DNA of 64,000 bases from Paenibacillus sp. FSL K6-3182 (GTDB taxonomy: Bacteria; Bacillota; Bacilli; Paenibacillales; Paenibacillaceae), in the NCBI RefSeq assembly GCF_037976325.1, contig NZ_CP150265.1, positions 4,521,501 through 4,585,500 of the forward strand, in the 5' to 3' direction. Shown piece by piece: positions 26,160 to 34,915 of this stretch. Every line of letters starts with the position of its first letter. Position 1 is the stretch's first letter. Under the pieces are notes generated by a model. It was not told the DNA's origin. It did not search any database and saw only the letters and a program-made list of their open reading frames with translations. The position numbers were made by a program, and so were the translations under genes.

Positions 26160-27083
26160 TTATTCGTTCCGGTAACCAAGATCCTTCAGCACACGCTCCT
26201 GATTGCGCCAATCCTTCTTCACTTTTACCCAAAGCTCAAGAAAGATGCGTGAGCCAAGGAGCGCTTCGATATCTTTTCGCGCTTGTTTGCCAACTTCCTT
26301 CAGCAGATCGCCTTTTTTGCCAATGATGATCCCCTTCTGAGAATCACGCTCTACAAAAATAACAGCGCCGATATAGACGACTCCATTTTCCTTTACGCGC
26401 ATATCCTCAATGGTCACTGCGATTGAATGCGGAATCTCTTCACGCGTCATATGCAATATTTTCTCGCGAATAAGCTCCGAACAAACAAATTGCTCAGGGT
26501 GATCAGTAATTTGATCAGCTGGATAATACTGTGGTCCTTCTGGCAAATAACGAGTCAGCTGTTCAAGCAAGGTTTCCACATTATTGCCCTTAAGCGCTGA
26601 AATTGGGATAATTTCCGCAAATTCATGCAATGCATTATATTGGGTAATCATCGGCAGAAGCTGTTCAGGCTCTACTTTATCGATTTTGTTCATTACTAGG
26701 AAAACAGGTGTTTTCACTTTTTTCAGCTGTTCAATAATAAAACGGTCACCGCCGCCAAGTCCCTCTGACGCATCGATTAGAAAGAGCGCTGCTTCCACTT
26801 CACGAAGTGCGCTTTCCGCGGTTTGCATCATATAATTCCCAAGCTTGGATTGTGGTTTATGAATACCAGGTGTATCAAGAAACACGATTTGTGTGTCATT
26901 TGTCGTATAAACACCATGAATTTTATTCCGTGTCGTTTGCGGCTTATCTGACATAATCGCAATTTTTTGACCGATAAGATGGTTCATCAGCGTTGATTTA
27001 CCAACATTTGGCCTGCCGATTATAGCTACGAAACCGGACCGAAATTTTTTGTTGCTGCGTTCATTTGATGTTTTTTGATTCAT
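26160..27083 (-). CDS. era: GTPase Era
   Basis: 307 residues. G motifs: G1 GRPNVGKST near residues 23-31, G3 [10 protein letters not shown] near 69-78, G4 NKID near 131-134 and G5 ISALKG. The C-terminal KH domain includes [14 protein letters not shown] and [16 protein letters not shown]. It binds 16S rRNA 3' end and helps 30S assembly. The ATG lies nine bases after the cdd stop. The order ybeY-dgkA-cdd-era-yqzL-recO is the B. subtilis one. Confidence 0.97.
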   Translation of the reverse strand: MNQKTSNERSNKKFRSGFVAIIGRPNVGKSTLMNHLIGQKIAIMSDKPQTTRNKIHGVYTTNDTQIVFLDTPGIHKPQSKLGNYMMQTAESALREVEAALFLIDASEGLGGGDRFIIEQLKKVKTPVFLVMNKIDKVEPEQLLPMITQYNALHEFAEIIPISALKGNNVETLLEQLTRYLPEGPQYYPADQITDHPEQFVCSELIREKILHMTREEIPHSIAVTIEDMRVKENGVVYIGAVIFVERDSQKGIIIGKKGDLLKEVGKQARKDIEALLGSRIFLELWVKVKKDWRNQERVLKDLGYRNE

Positions 27084-27091
27084 ATTCTTGT

Positions 27092-27529
27092 TTAACGCTC
27101 CCTATTATCTAATGAAGCCGGCGTGAAGGCACCCGGCAATATGCCTGAAACGGTTGAGATCGTCCATTGACCTTTTAAATTCCCCATAATGACAGGCATT
27201 TCTGGCGGACATAGCTCAACTAGAACTTGGCGGCAAACGCCGCATGGCGCGATTGGAGAATCCGTATCGCCAATAACAGCTATTGCTTGGAATTGTCCTG
27301 GTCGCTTTCCATCCGCTACTGCGCGATATAATGCGGTACGCTCCGCACAGTTTGTTGGACTGTAAGCTGCGTTCTCTATGTTGCAACCATAATGGACTTG
27401 GCCCTCATCGTCAAGCAGTGCTGCTCCAACTTGGAAATTTGAATAAGGAACGTATGCTCTTGACATCGCTTCCTTAGCCGCATTCATTAGCGAAGTATAA
27501 GACTCCGACAATCCTTCAAAAACCAACAT
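27092..27529 (-). CDS. cdd: Cytidine deaminase
   Basis: 145 residues. The zinc site is clear: [15 protein letters not shown] with its Cys and catalytic Glu near residues 61-63, and PCGVCRQVL near 96-104. The upstream [11 protein letters not shown] and N-terminal [14 protein letters not shown] bind substrate. It converts cytidine and deoxycytidine to uridine and deoxyuridine in pyrimidine salvage. The length fits the homotetrameric class. It lies between dgkA and era. Confidence 0.96.
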   Translation of the reverse strand: MLVFEGLSESYTSLMNAAKEAMSRAYVPYSNFQVGAALLDDEGQVHYGCNIENAAYSPTNCAERTALYRAVADGKRPGQFQAIAVIGDTDSPIAPCGVCRQVLVELCPPEMPVIMGNLKGQWTISTVSGILPGAFTPASLDNRER

Positions 27530-27553
27530 AAATATCCCGCCATTCCCCGTTTT

Positions 27554-27916
27554 TTAATCCATTATTAAATGCCATAAGGGCGGCCCAAGTATGAGCAGCC
27601 CTATAATTGCAGAAATTGCAGCAGCAACTAACACCGCCCCAGCAGCAACATCCTTAGCAGCTTTAGCTACTGGATGAATATTGGGGCTTGCTAGATCAAC
27701 CGCCTGTTCAATTGCCGTATTTATCATTTCAGCACTTATCACGAGGGCGATCGCCATTAAAATAATCGCCCATTCAAGCGGCTTAAGTGATAGCATAAAT
27801 CCTAAACAGCACACCACTGCGGCGGCAATTGCGTGAAACCGCATATGACTTTGAGTCCGAAGAGCAAAACCTATGCCGGATATTGCAACTGCGAAACTAG
27901 ATATAACTTTTCGCAT
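27554..27916 (-). CDS. dgkA: Diacylglycerol/undecaprenol kinase
   Basis: A 120-residue small membrane kinase with three hydrophobic helices. The signature EMINTAIEQAVDL, then AKAAKDVAAGAVL, matches the DgkA family. In Bacillota this enzyme mainly phosphorylates undecaprenol, recycling the lipid carrier for cell-wall synthesis (known). The start at 27916 touches the end of ybeY, sharing one base, so they are likely co-translated. Confidence 0.93.
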   Translation of the reverse strand: MRKVISSFAVAISGIGFALRTQSHMRFHAIAAAVVCCLGFMLSLKPLEWAIILMAIALVISAEMINTAIEQAVDLASPNIHPVAKAAKDVAAGAVLVAAAISAIIGLLILGPPLWHLIMD

Positions 27917-28413
27917 TAACGAGTTAAGCCAGCCTGCTGCAAAATCGCTTCTTGCTTAGCGGTCATTTCGGCTTCGGTTTCATCATCCTGATGGTCGTAA
28001 CCGATCAAATGCAAAAAACCATGTACAAACAAAAAGCCGATTTCGCGTTCCAAGGAATGACCGTACTCCTCGCTTTGAGCAAGAGCCGTATCCACGCTTA
28101 TTATAATATCGCCAAGCATGCCTGATATCGGGTCCTTCTCATCCTCGCTGTCCACTTCAAAAATAATATCAAGCTCATCCACGCCATCTTCTTGCATAGC
28201 GAATGACAATACATCAGTTGGACGATCAATTCCGCGATATTCACGATTCAGCTGATGAATTTCCTCATCGTTTGTGAATGTTAAAGACACCTCACCATCG
28301 GAAATGCCTTCCGCTTCACCAGCCAATTGCAGCAATTGCTCTATTTTTGTAATCCAATCCTCGGGTATTTCCAGCTTTTCCTGCTCATTGCTCCAACCGA
28401 GTTGCAAGCTCAT
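27916..28413 (-). CDS. ybeY: Endoribonuclease YbeY
   Basis: 165 residues. The zinc-binding motif HGFLHLIGYDH is near residues 130-140. NREYRGIDRPTDVLSFAM near 55-72 is the conserved substrate-side segment. A Glu/Asp-rich insert (DELDIIFEVDSEDEKD) sits between them. Known role: 16S rRNA 3' end maturation and 70S quality control. The ATG has AAAGGAG upstream and overlaps the pgpH end. Confidence 0.95.
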   Translation of the reverse strand: MSLQLGWSNEQEKLEIPEDWITKIEQLLQLAGEAEGISDGEVSLTFTNDEEIHQLNREYRGIDRPTDVLSFAMQEDGVDELDIIFEVDSEDEKDPISGMLGDIIISVDTALAQSEEYGHSLEREIGFLFVHGFLHLIGYDHQDDETEAEMTAKQEAILQQAGLTR

Positions 28414-30656
28414 GACAAACGCTCCTTTGTTTTCACATCATCCGGATATTCAATACGTGAATGGAAGATGCCAATTACGCTTTCCTTAAGTGAATGCGCA
28501 ATTTTGTCCAGCTCCTTCAACGTTAAATCACATTCATTGTATTGATTGTCATCCAGCCTGCTTTTAATAATTTTGTTAATCATTGCTTCTACCTGCTCTA
28601 CTGTCGGGTTGCGAAGGCTGCGAACCGCTGCTTCCACGCAATCAGCAATGCCAACAACAGCCGCTTCCTTTGACTGTGCCTTCGGACCAGGATACCTAAA
28701 ATCATCTTCCGTAAACGCAGGTTCGACACCTTGTTCTTCCGCTTGTTTTATCGCTTTGTAATAAAAGAATTTCAGCGATGTTGTTCCATGGTGCTGCTCT
28801 GCAATATCGCGAATCGGCTTAGGGATATTATGCCCTTTAAGCATATCGACGCCGTCTCTCGCATGAGCAACAATGATTGATTTGCTTAACTTAGGATCAA
28901 TCGTATCATGCGGATTTTCAATATTGGATTGGTTTTCGATAAAATAATTCGGCCGCTTCGTCTTTCCAATATCGTGGTAAAACGAGCCAACCCTACATAA
29001 TAAGCCGTCTGCCCCAATTGCTTCTGCTGCCGCTTCTGACAAATTGCCCACCATTACGCTATGGTGATAGGTTCCCGGCGTTTCAGTCAACAGCTTGCGA
29101 AGCAGCGGGTGATTGGGATTCGAAAGCTCTACAAGCTTAAGCGCAGATAAAATTCCGAATGTAACTTCAAAGAACGGCATCAGTCCAATGACGAGCACCG
29201 CAGTAATCAAACCGCTAGCAAACGCAAAAGCAACAGAATAGATGAAATGAGCCCGTTCCAGCTGTTCAGACAGCAGTAAAATGGATAAAACAGACAAGGA
29301 GCCGAATAAGCTCACCATTATTCCGGCCTTCAATATTGTTGATCGCTGACTCGCTCTATGAATCGAGAAGATAGCAGCAAACGAAACGACAATAATGACA
29401 AAGCCGTATTGGAAATCAAAAATTTGATGCTGGCTCGTGTTCAATATAATACTGCCCATTATTGCAAATATTATGGAGCTGATCATGGCTAGATGCATAT
29501 CTAACAGCAATGTAATCAGCATCGTCCCGAGAGCAGCAGGAGCCAAATAACCCGCATAAGGGGCAGCATCCGTCTGCGTCAACGAAGTAATCTCCATCGT
29601 AATAATATTGATCAGAAAGATGAGCCACAACATCAAAAGAGAAGAGTTGTTATATTTGGGCTTAATCCCATTAATACTTCCAGACTGATGCAAATACGCG
29701 TAAATGACGACGATAAACATCACAGACATGATTAGCAATCCGAACTGCGGCCAATAAGTCTTACGATCCTGCAGCAGGGAAGAATCAACGAGCAGCTTGT
29801 ACAATTCAGGCGTAATTGTCTGACCGCGCTTCACGATCAGCTCACCTTCTTTAATTACGACAGGCGGCGTGTTTTGCTTAGCCTGCACTTTAGCCTCGTC
29901 CGTCGCTTCCTTATCCAGAAACTTGTTTGGCATGATGGCGAATCTCGCAAGCTCTTGCACAATTTCTCTGCTTGTCCGGCTGGATAGCGAGCTTGCATTA
30001 ACAAGTTCCGCAACCTGTGTTCGAGCGGTTTCCGCATCACGAAGCTGTTCTACTGTCAGTTTACGCACAATATCCCGAGCTACATCGCGCATCTCGGTTA
30101 GCGTTTCTGCTGTTAGATTGGGCATCTTGTAAAAGGTTTCTTCCGGAATGGTGTATTGCTGCTCCTTCGCAATAAGCGCCATTTCCTCAAGCAGCGTGTT
30201 GTTATACGTTCCACGGCCCTTATTCAGCTTAACAAAGGTATCAATATACTCCGAATAACGGCCTGGGATTTCATTGCGATAAATATCAATCTTATTTTGC
30301 AAGGTTACTTGGTCGTCCTGATTCAGCTGCTCTATTCGAACAAAGATTTGGTCAACTAGCACCTCGTTGCGTAGCGGTACTATCGAATAGATGACATCGA
30401 CTTTCTCGGCTGCATCCTCTTCCGCTTGTCTAGTCGCCTTCTCGTCTTTAATTTGGAAGGGCGCTTTGATATCCTTCTCGCTTACAGCGCCCTCCTGAAT
30501 ATCATAGGTTTCAGGAACGAGATGCGGAGCTAAGCTGAAATAGAATAGCAGCACAAACATCAACATCAGCACCCAGCGAACGGCTGCACTCTGCTTCCAA
30601 CCCGCCGTTTTGGACGGCCGCAAGTTCCCTTGTTTTCCGGTCTGGTTTTGGTTCAT
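28410..30656 (-). CDS. pgpH: 7TM-HD phosphohydrolase PgpH (c-di-AMP phosphodiesterase)
   Basis: 748 residues (YqfF family). One N-terminal helix (about residues 26-48), an extracellular domain of about 230 residues with many Glu and Lys, then a block of about seven helices (roughly 290-490), then a cytoplasmic HD domain. The HD motif reads SVMVGNLSEAA and FYHDIGKTKRP, with HHGTTSLKFFYYKA and DCVEAAVRSL as further metal ligands. Known: it hydrolyses cyclic di-AMP and so affects potassium and cell-wall homeostasis. It lies between phoH and ybeY. Confidence 0.95.
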   Translation of the reverse strand: MNQNQTGKQGNLRPSKTAGWKQSAAVRWVLMLMFVLLFYFSLAPHLVPETYDIQEGAVSEKDIKAPFQIKDEKATRQAEEDAAEKVDVIYSIVPLRNEVLVDQIFVRIEQLNQDDQVTLQNKIDIYRNEIPGRYSEYIDTFVKLNKGRGTYNNTLLEEMALIAKEQQYTIPEETFYKMPNLTAETLTEMRDVARDIVRKLTVEQLRDAETARTQVAELVNASSLSSRTSREIVQELARFAIMPNKFLDKEATDEAKVQAKQNTPPVVIKEGELIVKRGQTITPELYKLLVDSSLLQDRKTYWPQFGLLIMSVMFIVVIYAYLHQSGSINGIKPKYNNSSLLMLWLIFLINIITMEITSLTQTDAAPYAGYLAPAALGTMLITLLLDMHLAMISSIIFAIMGSIILNTSQHQIFDFQYGFVIIVVSFAAIFSIHRASQRSTILKAGIMVSLFGSLSVLSILLLSEQLERAHFIYSVAFAFASGLITAVLVIGLMPFFEVTFGILSALKLVELSNPNHPLLRKLLTETPGTYHHSVMVGNLSEAAAEAIGADGLLCRVGSFYHDIGKTKRPNYFIENQSNIENPHDTIDPKLSKSIIVAHARDGVDMLKGHNIPKPIRDIAEQHHGTTSLKFFYYKAIKQAEEQGVEPAFTEDDFRYPGPKAQSKEAAVVGIADCVEAAVRSLRNPTVEQVEAMINKIIKSRLDDNQYNECDLTLKELDKIAHSLKESVIGIFHSRIEYPDDVKTKERLS

Positions 30657-30673
30657 GCAGCAGACATCCCTTT

Positions 30674-31648
30674 CTAGGCTTTGTTTTCAGCATCCCAGTT
30701 GTAGGCAACAATAATCTTTTGAACGAGCGAATGACGAACGACGTCCTGCTCTGAGAAAAGGATGATGCCAATTTCCTCTATGTCTCTCAGAATCCGCTGA
30801 GCTTCAATTAAGCCGGAGTTTTTGCCCCGCGGCAAATCGATTTGCGTAACGTCTCCCGTTATAACCATTTTAGAACTAAATCCTAGTCTTGTTAGAAACA
30901 TTTTCATTTGCTCAGGCGTCGTATTTTGTGCTTCATCCAAAATAATAAACGCATCGTCAAGCGTTCTGCCGCGCATATAAGCAAGCGGGGCAATTTCAAT
31001 CATACCGCGCTCAAGCGCTTTGACCGTCTGATCAGGTCCAAGCACATCATGCAGTGCATCATACAAAGGACGAAGATAAGGATCGACCTTCTCCTGCAAA
31101 TCGCCTGGCAAAAAGCCGAGATTTTCTCCCGCTTCTACGGCAGGTCTCGTAAGAACAATTCTTTTTACCGAGCCTTCCTTCAAAGCAGCGACAGCGAGCA
31201 CAACGGCCAAATATGTCTTACCTGTTCCGGCTGGACCTATTCCAAACACGATATCCTTCTTGCGGATCGTCTTCACATAATGGCGTTGACCGATCGTCTT
31301 TACCCGAATCGGCTTACCACGGAAGGTAGTTGTAATTTCTTTCTTAAACAAGTCCAACAGCTCTTCTGCCTGCATCGATCTGGCGAGCTCAAGTGCATAT
31401 GCAACATCACGCTCTGATGGCTTATAGCCCCCGCGAACGAGCTGTAAGAGCACATTGTATAGTTGTTCTAACGAATCAACCTCTTCTACAGGACCTGATA
31501 TGACAATTTCCGCTTCACGCGATGTAATCGAAGACTCTACTTGCGCTTGAATGAGACGTAAAAAATTATCCTGTGGTCCGAATACTCCAAGTCCTTCCGC
31601 TGCGTTGCCGAGCGGTATCTTTACTACTTTCGTTTCAATTTGCAACAA
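30674..31648 (-). CDS. phoH: PhoH family ATPase
   Basis: 324 residues, started at TTG 31648 three bases after the yqfD stop; the ribosome site lies in the yqfD end. Walker A is GPAGTGKTYLAVVLA near residues 137-151 and Walker B is FIILDEAQNTTPEQMKMFLT near 233-252, followed by the sensor VITGDVTQIDLP. The N-terminal part resembles the PhoH-specific RNA-binding-like region. It is a predicted RNA helicase-like ATPase linked with YbeY and RNA turnover (inference from conserved clustering). Confidence 0.95.
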   Translation of the reverse strand: MLQIETKVVKIPLGNAAEGLGVFGPQDNFLRLIQAQVESSITSREAEIVISGPVEEVDSLEQLYNVLLQLVRGGYKPSERDVAYALELARSMQAEELLDLFKKEITTTFRGKPIRVKTIGQRHYVKTIRKKDIVFGIGPAGTGKTYLAVVLAVAALKEGSVKRIVLTRPAVEAGENLGFLPGDLQEKVDPYLRPLYDALHDVLGPDQTVKALERGMIEIAPLAYMRGRTLDDAFIILDEAQNTTPEQMKMFLTRLGFSSKMVITGDVTQIDLPRGKNSGLIEAQRILRDIEEIGIILFSEQDVVRHSLVQKIIVAYNWDAENKA

Positions 31649-31651
31649 TCC

Positions 31652-32851
31652 TCATTCTCCCTGCATATGGACTAGTGGCATTTCCTTAACGATAGATTGC
31701 TCGACTTCAAAAAGAACTTTCATATAAACTTTACCATTGTCCGCCTTTTCATGCAAAACAATTTCATCGCGGATGACTGCATCGCTGCCTGTTTTAAGCA
31801 GCAATTTGGCTTTAGCCTGCAGAATGCCGACGTTCTTCGCTTCTTCTTCGGTAAGCGTGCGGTCTTCCATACGGGTTTCCATTATGGTCTCCTTCATTCT
31901 ACCAATTGGAAGAGACCAATTGCGCCAGGAAACCTTCTCCTCATGCTTAATCGATTCGGATTTTCCGAAAGCAGAATCACCGTACCCGCTAAGCTGAAGC
32001 GCTCTCGAGCCGATGACTGCAAACCATTTCGTCTCTTTATCTCCAGTATACACCTTAACCTGTTGAACAAGCGGTGAAGAAATTTCAAATTCGTACCAAA
32101 CAAGCCCACGAACATTGCCCTTGGCAACGACAGTGCGCGAATTCATTTCTCCCCCAATCGTTCCCGAGATCAAAATTTGGTCTTTTTTCACCTTCGTATT
32201 TTTTCGAACGACGGGCCGTCCCGCCTCCGCTATAATTTCGGTAACTACAGCATCATCAGATGCGACCAAATGTCGAGGTGTATTCAAGGAAGCCTTATCC
32301 GGTATCGTTGATTCAACCACTTGAATAATAACCTTTGTCCCCTTTTTCTCCACACCAACCCAGGTTGAGCCTGGAAGCTTGCGAACAAGCTGCTTGGACA
32401 GCACATCAGCATCGGTTAAACGGAAAGACCACTGCATAGGATATAAGCCTTCCTCTTTGGCAGCAGCCCTTATTTGATCCTCCGTCAGCTTGACATTGCC
32501 TTGCACTTCGATGCTCCATACGAGCGAGGAGAGCATAAAGATAATCGCAAAAAACAACACGATGCCAGCCGCAAACAGCTTTCTGCGCTCTGCTTTGACA
32601 AGCAGAAAAGGCAATCCTTTGCGCTTCGTAACATGAACACGACAGCCTGTCTCTTTTAAATACGGACGAAGGCCAAAAAAATCACTGATTGACAGCTCAC
32701 ATTCAAGCAAGCCGCTGCTTGTCCATCTGATGGAAGACAGCTGCAAGCCGCCAGCCAAGGCTCGGTTGACGAGCTGCTCAGGTTGTCCCCCCCGAATATG
32801 AATGGTGACCATACCCTTTAACCAATTTGCACCTTGTCCGCTCACGTCCAT
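31652..32851 (-). CDS. yqfD: Sporulation protein YqfD
   Basis: A 399-residue protein. An N-terminal region with HIRGGQPEQLVNRAL, a single membrane helix near residues 92-113 (FAAGIVLFFAIIFMLSSLVW), then a long extracytoplasmic part with EVQGNVKLTEDQI, a POTRA-like start. Known in B. subtilis as a mother-cell sporulation gene. The first ATG (32851) is only three bases from GGAGGGG; a GTG six bases later (32845) has better spacing, so the true start may be that one. It follows yqfC. Confidence 0.9.
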   Translation of the reverse strand: MDVSGQGANWLKGMVTIHIRGGQPEQLVNRALAGGLQLSSIRWTSSGLLECELSISDFFGLRPYLKETGCRVHVTKRKGLPFLLVKAERRKLFAAGIVLFFAIIFMLSSLVWSIEVQGNVKLTEDQIRAAAKEEGLYPMQWSFRLTDADVLSKQLVRKLPGSTWVGVEKKGTKVIIQVVESTIPDKASLNTPRHLVASDDAVVTEIIAEAGRPVVRKNTKVKKDQILISGTIGGEMNSRTVVAKGNVRGLVWYEFEISSPLVQQVKVYTGDKETKWFAVIGSRALQLSGYGDSAFGKSESIKHEEKVSWRNWSLPIGRMKETIMETRMEDRTLTEEEAKNVGILQAKAKLLLKTGSDAVIRDEIVLHEKADNGKVYMKVLFEVEQSIVKEMPLVHMQGE

Positions 32852-32899
32852 TCCCCTCCATTACCTCAGCTATTAATATATAAAATCGCCTTATCTATT

Positions 32900-33178
32900 T
32901 CATGGAATCAATTGAATATTCGTAATTTGTCCCTCAATAAACACTTCTTCTGTCCAAATGGTGCGGATAACTAGAGAGCTTCCCGTAACCTCCAACTGGC
33001 CTTTGCTTAGCGCGAGTCTCAATCGCTCACTAGAGAAATGAACAACACCACGATGGTTCTCGATATATAATTGGCAGTCTCCAATCATTGTTAATCGCGG
33101 CAAATCAAATACGACATCATGCGGCATATCAAGCAGCTCTGCTGTCATTTTGCGAAATCTCTTTTTTATGTGGCGCAT
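32900..33178 (-). CDS. yqfC: Sporulation protein YqfC
   Basis: 92 residues from ATG 33178 (MRHIKKRFRKM), preceded by AAGGAGG. The longer frame to 33379 runs back through a terminator and is not used. The sequence DVVFDLPRLTMIGD and YIENHRGVVHFSSERLRL matches the YqfC/YabP-like sporulation family and its length. Known: a sigma-E regulon member in B. subtilis. It is followed by yqfD, as in that species. Confidence 0.92.
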   Translation of the reverse strand: MRHIKKRFRKMTAELLDMPHDVVFDLPRLTMIGDCQLYIENHRGVVHFSSERLRLALSKGQLEVTGSSLVIRTIWTEEVFIEGQITNIQLIP

Positions 33179-33250
33179 GTACGATTCTTTGCCTCCTTCA
33201 AGGTTTGCTAAAAGTAAAGCAAAGGAATGGCGATTTTCATGTACTGTACC

Positions 33251-33279
33251 AAAATATGCGAACCGCTCGATAATTATGG
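33251..33279 (-). promoter_or_regulatory. Candidate sigma-E promoter for yqfC-yqfD
   Basis: Minus strand CCATAATT (33279-33272), 13-base spacer, CATATTTT (33258-33251). It sits just after the terminator at 33293 and before yqfC. It resembles the sigma-E pattern (KMATATTT, N13-14, CATACAMT) only partly, so this is a weak match backed mainly by gene context. Confidence 0.35.
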
Positions 33280-33292
33280 CTCCAAAATAAAA

Positions 33293-33323
33293 AAACCGCC
33301 TAAGCGCAGCGCTTAGGCGGTTT
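33293..33323 (-). terminator. Terminator of the nfeD-floA operon
   Basis: A 14-bp perfect stem (AAACCGCCTAAGCG with its complement) with a 3-base loop. It is followed on the minus strand by TTTTTTATTTT, just past the stop of the gene at 33328. Confidence 0.92.
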
Positions 33324-33327
33324 AAAT

Positions 33328-33822
33328 TTATTTTCGAAAAGGTTTTTTCGAGCGCGGCGGTCCCAATACTTCGGCCCAAATAACTGCTTTCCGCAAGTCA
33401 TCGGATCGAATGGATGCTGCATTGATGCCCTGGCTTCCATAATTGCGCTGTGCTGCAGCCTGTGCTGTTTCTTTGTTAGCTGCTGCTCTTTGAAGCGCAC
33501 GCTGCAGAGAAGCTGTTTGCGGCGCTTCTGAGCTCTCTCTGCTAGAACGTGTCGAATTCATATCAGAAGAACGCTCAACGTCAGTTACAGAGCGATAAAC
33601 CGTTCCTCCAGCTGCCTGCGGCGGTTGCGGTTGCGGGCGCTCTACCTCTCGCTCCTGTTCTCCGGACTGCGGGAACAATGAACGCGGCAGCCCTCCGCCG
33701 CCAAAGTCAGGCATTTGACCAGGCTTCTTCTTCGCGCCGGATTTGCCGAATACCGAAGCCAGCGCACCCAATATAACGACTACGATAAATATGTTATTCA
33801 TCAGAAATTCTATAATCTTCAA
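33328..33822 (-). CDS. Single-TM hypothetical protein in the yqfB position
   Basis: A 164-residue protein started at TTG 33822 behind GGAGGTGAAGG. One N-terminal helix (about residues 5-24, FLMNNIFIVVVILGALASVF), then a Gly- and Pro/Gln-rich linker and a polar, Ala/Gln/Arg-rich C-terminal region with AASIRSDDLRKAVIWAEVLGPPR near the end. It follows floA in the operon at the place held by the shorter yqfB in B. subtilis, but I see no clear sequence relation. The membrane anchor and context suggest an accessory of the flotillin-NfeD system (inference). It ends at the operon terminator. Confidence 0.7.
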   Translation of the reverse strand: MKIIEFLMNNIFIVVVILGALASVFGKSGAKKKPGQMPDFGGGGLPRSLFPQSGEQEREVERPQPQPPQAAGGTVYRSVTDVERSSDMNSTRSSRESSEAPQTASLQRALQRAAANKETAQAAAQRNYGSQGINAASIRSDDLRKAVIWAEVLGPPRSKKPFRK

Positions 33823-33892
33823 CTTGCCTTCACCTCCAAGGCTCAGTTACGTTGATCCAACTTGATCCAACCAAATAACTGGGCCATCGACT

Positions 33893-34882
33893 TTATCGGC
33901 CGTCTTTAATGTCTGTAGAACTGTCCTGCTTGCCGATAGAGCTGCGCATATGGGTATCCGCTTCGATGTTTTTCAAGTTCATATAGTCCATAACGCCAAT
34001 TTTCCCGTTTCTAAGCGCTTCAGCCATGGCAAGTGGAACTTGTGATTCCGACTCTACTACGCGCGCTTCCATCTCAACGACTTTTGCTTTCATTTCCTGT
34101 TCGTGAGCAACGGCCATCGCACGGCGCTCCTCGGCTTTTGCTTGAGCGATTTTTTTGTCCGCTTCCGCTTGTTCCGTTTGAAGATGTGCACCAATGTTTT
34201 TGCCTACATCAACGTCCGCGATATCGATCGACAATATTTCAAACGCTGTACCTGCGTCAAGCCCTTTGCCAAGCACAGTGCGAGAGATCATGTCCGGATT
34301 TTCCAAAACGTCTTTATGTGAGCCAGCAGAACCTACAGTCGTTACAATCCCTTCACCAACACGAGCAATGATAGTTTCTTCACCCGCACCACCGACTAGG
34401 CGTTCAATGTTGGCACGAACCGTAACACGAGCTTTTACTTTCACTTCAATACCATCCTTCGCAACCGCAGCTACGATTGGTGTTTCAATGACGCGCGGAT
34501 TAACGCTCATTTGTACGGCTTGCAATACATCACGACCAGCCAAATCGATAGCCGCCGCACGTTCGAATATAAGTGGAATGTTCGCACGTTGCGCTGCAAT
34601 CAACGCATTGACAACCCGATCGACGTTACCGCCTGCCAAGAAGTGACTCTCAAGCTGGTTTATGTTAAGTCCCAGCCCTGCTTTTGTTGCCTTAATTAAC
34701 GGGTTGACGATTCTGCTTGGTACGACGCGGCGAAGACGCATGGCAACGAGCGTAATAATTCCAACTCTAACGCCCGATGCTAATGCAGATACCCACAGCA
34801 TAATCGGGAAAAAGCTTAAGAATACGGACAGTACAATAATAACAACGACAGCCAAAATTAAAAAAGATACGATAGGATCCAT
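33893..34882 (-). CDS. floA: Flotillin-like protein FloA (YqfA)
   Basis: 329 residues from ATG 34882, with GGAGG nine bases upstream; a TTG nine bases earlier (34891) overlaps the ribosome site and is less likely. Hydrophobic membrane-associated N-terminus (residues ~5-45), then the SPFH-like domain ([40 protein letters not shown]) and a helical Ala/Glu-rich C-terminal region with [12 protein letters not shown]. Known: it organises functional membrane microdomains and affects membrane fluidity. It is co-transcribed with the NfeD gene from the sigma-W promoter at 36331-36356. Confidence 0.95.
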   Translation of the reverse strand: MDPIVSFLILAVVVIIVLSVFLSFFPIMLWVSALASGVRVGIITLVAMRLRRVVPSRIVNPLIKATKAGLGLNINQLESHFLAGGNVDRVVNALIAAQRANIPLIFERAAAIDLAGRDVLQAVQMSVNPRVIETPIVAAVAKDGIEVKVKARVTVRANIERLVGGAGEETIIARVGEGIVTTVGSAGSHKDVLENPDMISRTVLGKGLDAGTAFEILSIDIADVDVGKNIGAHLQTEQAEADKKIAQAKAEERRAMAVAHEQEMKAKVVEMEARVVESESQVPLAMAEALRNGKIGVMDYMNLKNIEADTHMRSSIGKQDSSTDIKDGR

Positions 34883-34915
34883 TTGTTCCAACCTCCATTT
34901 GTATATTCGTTTTCT

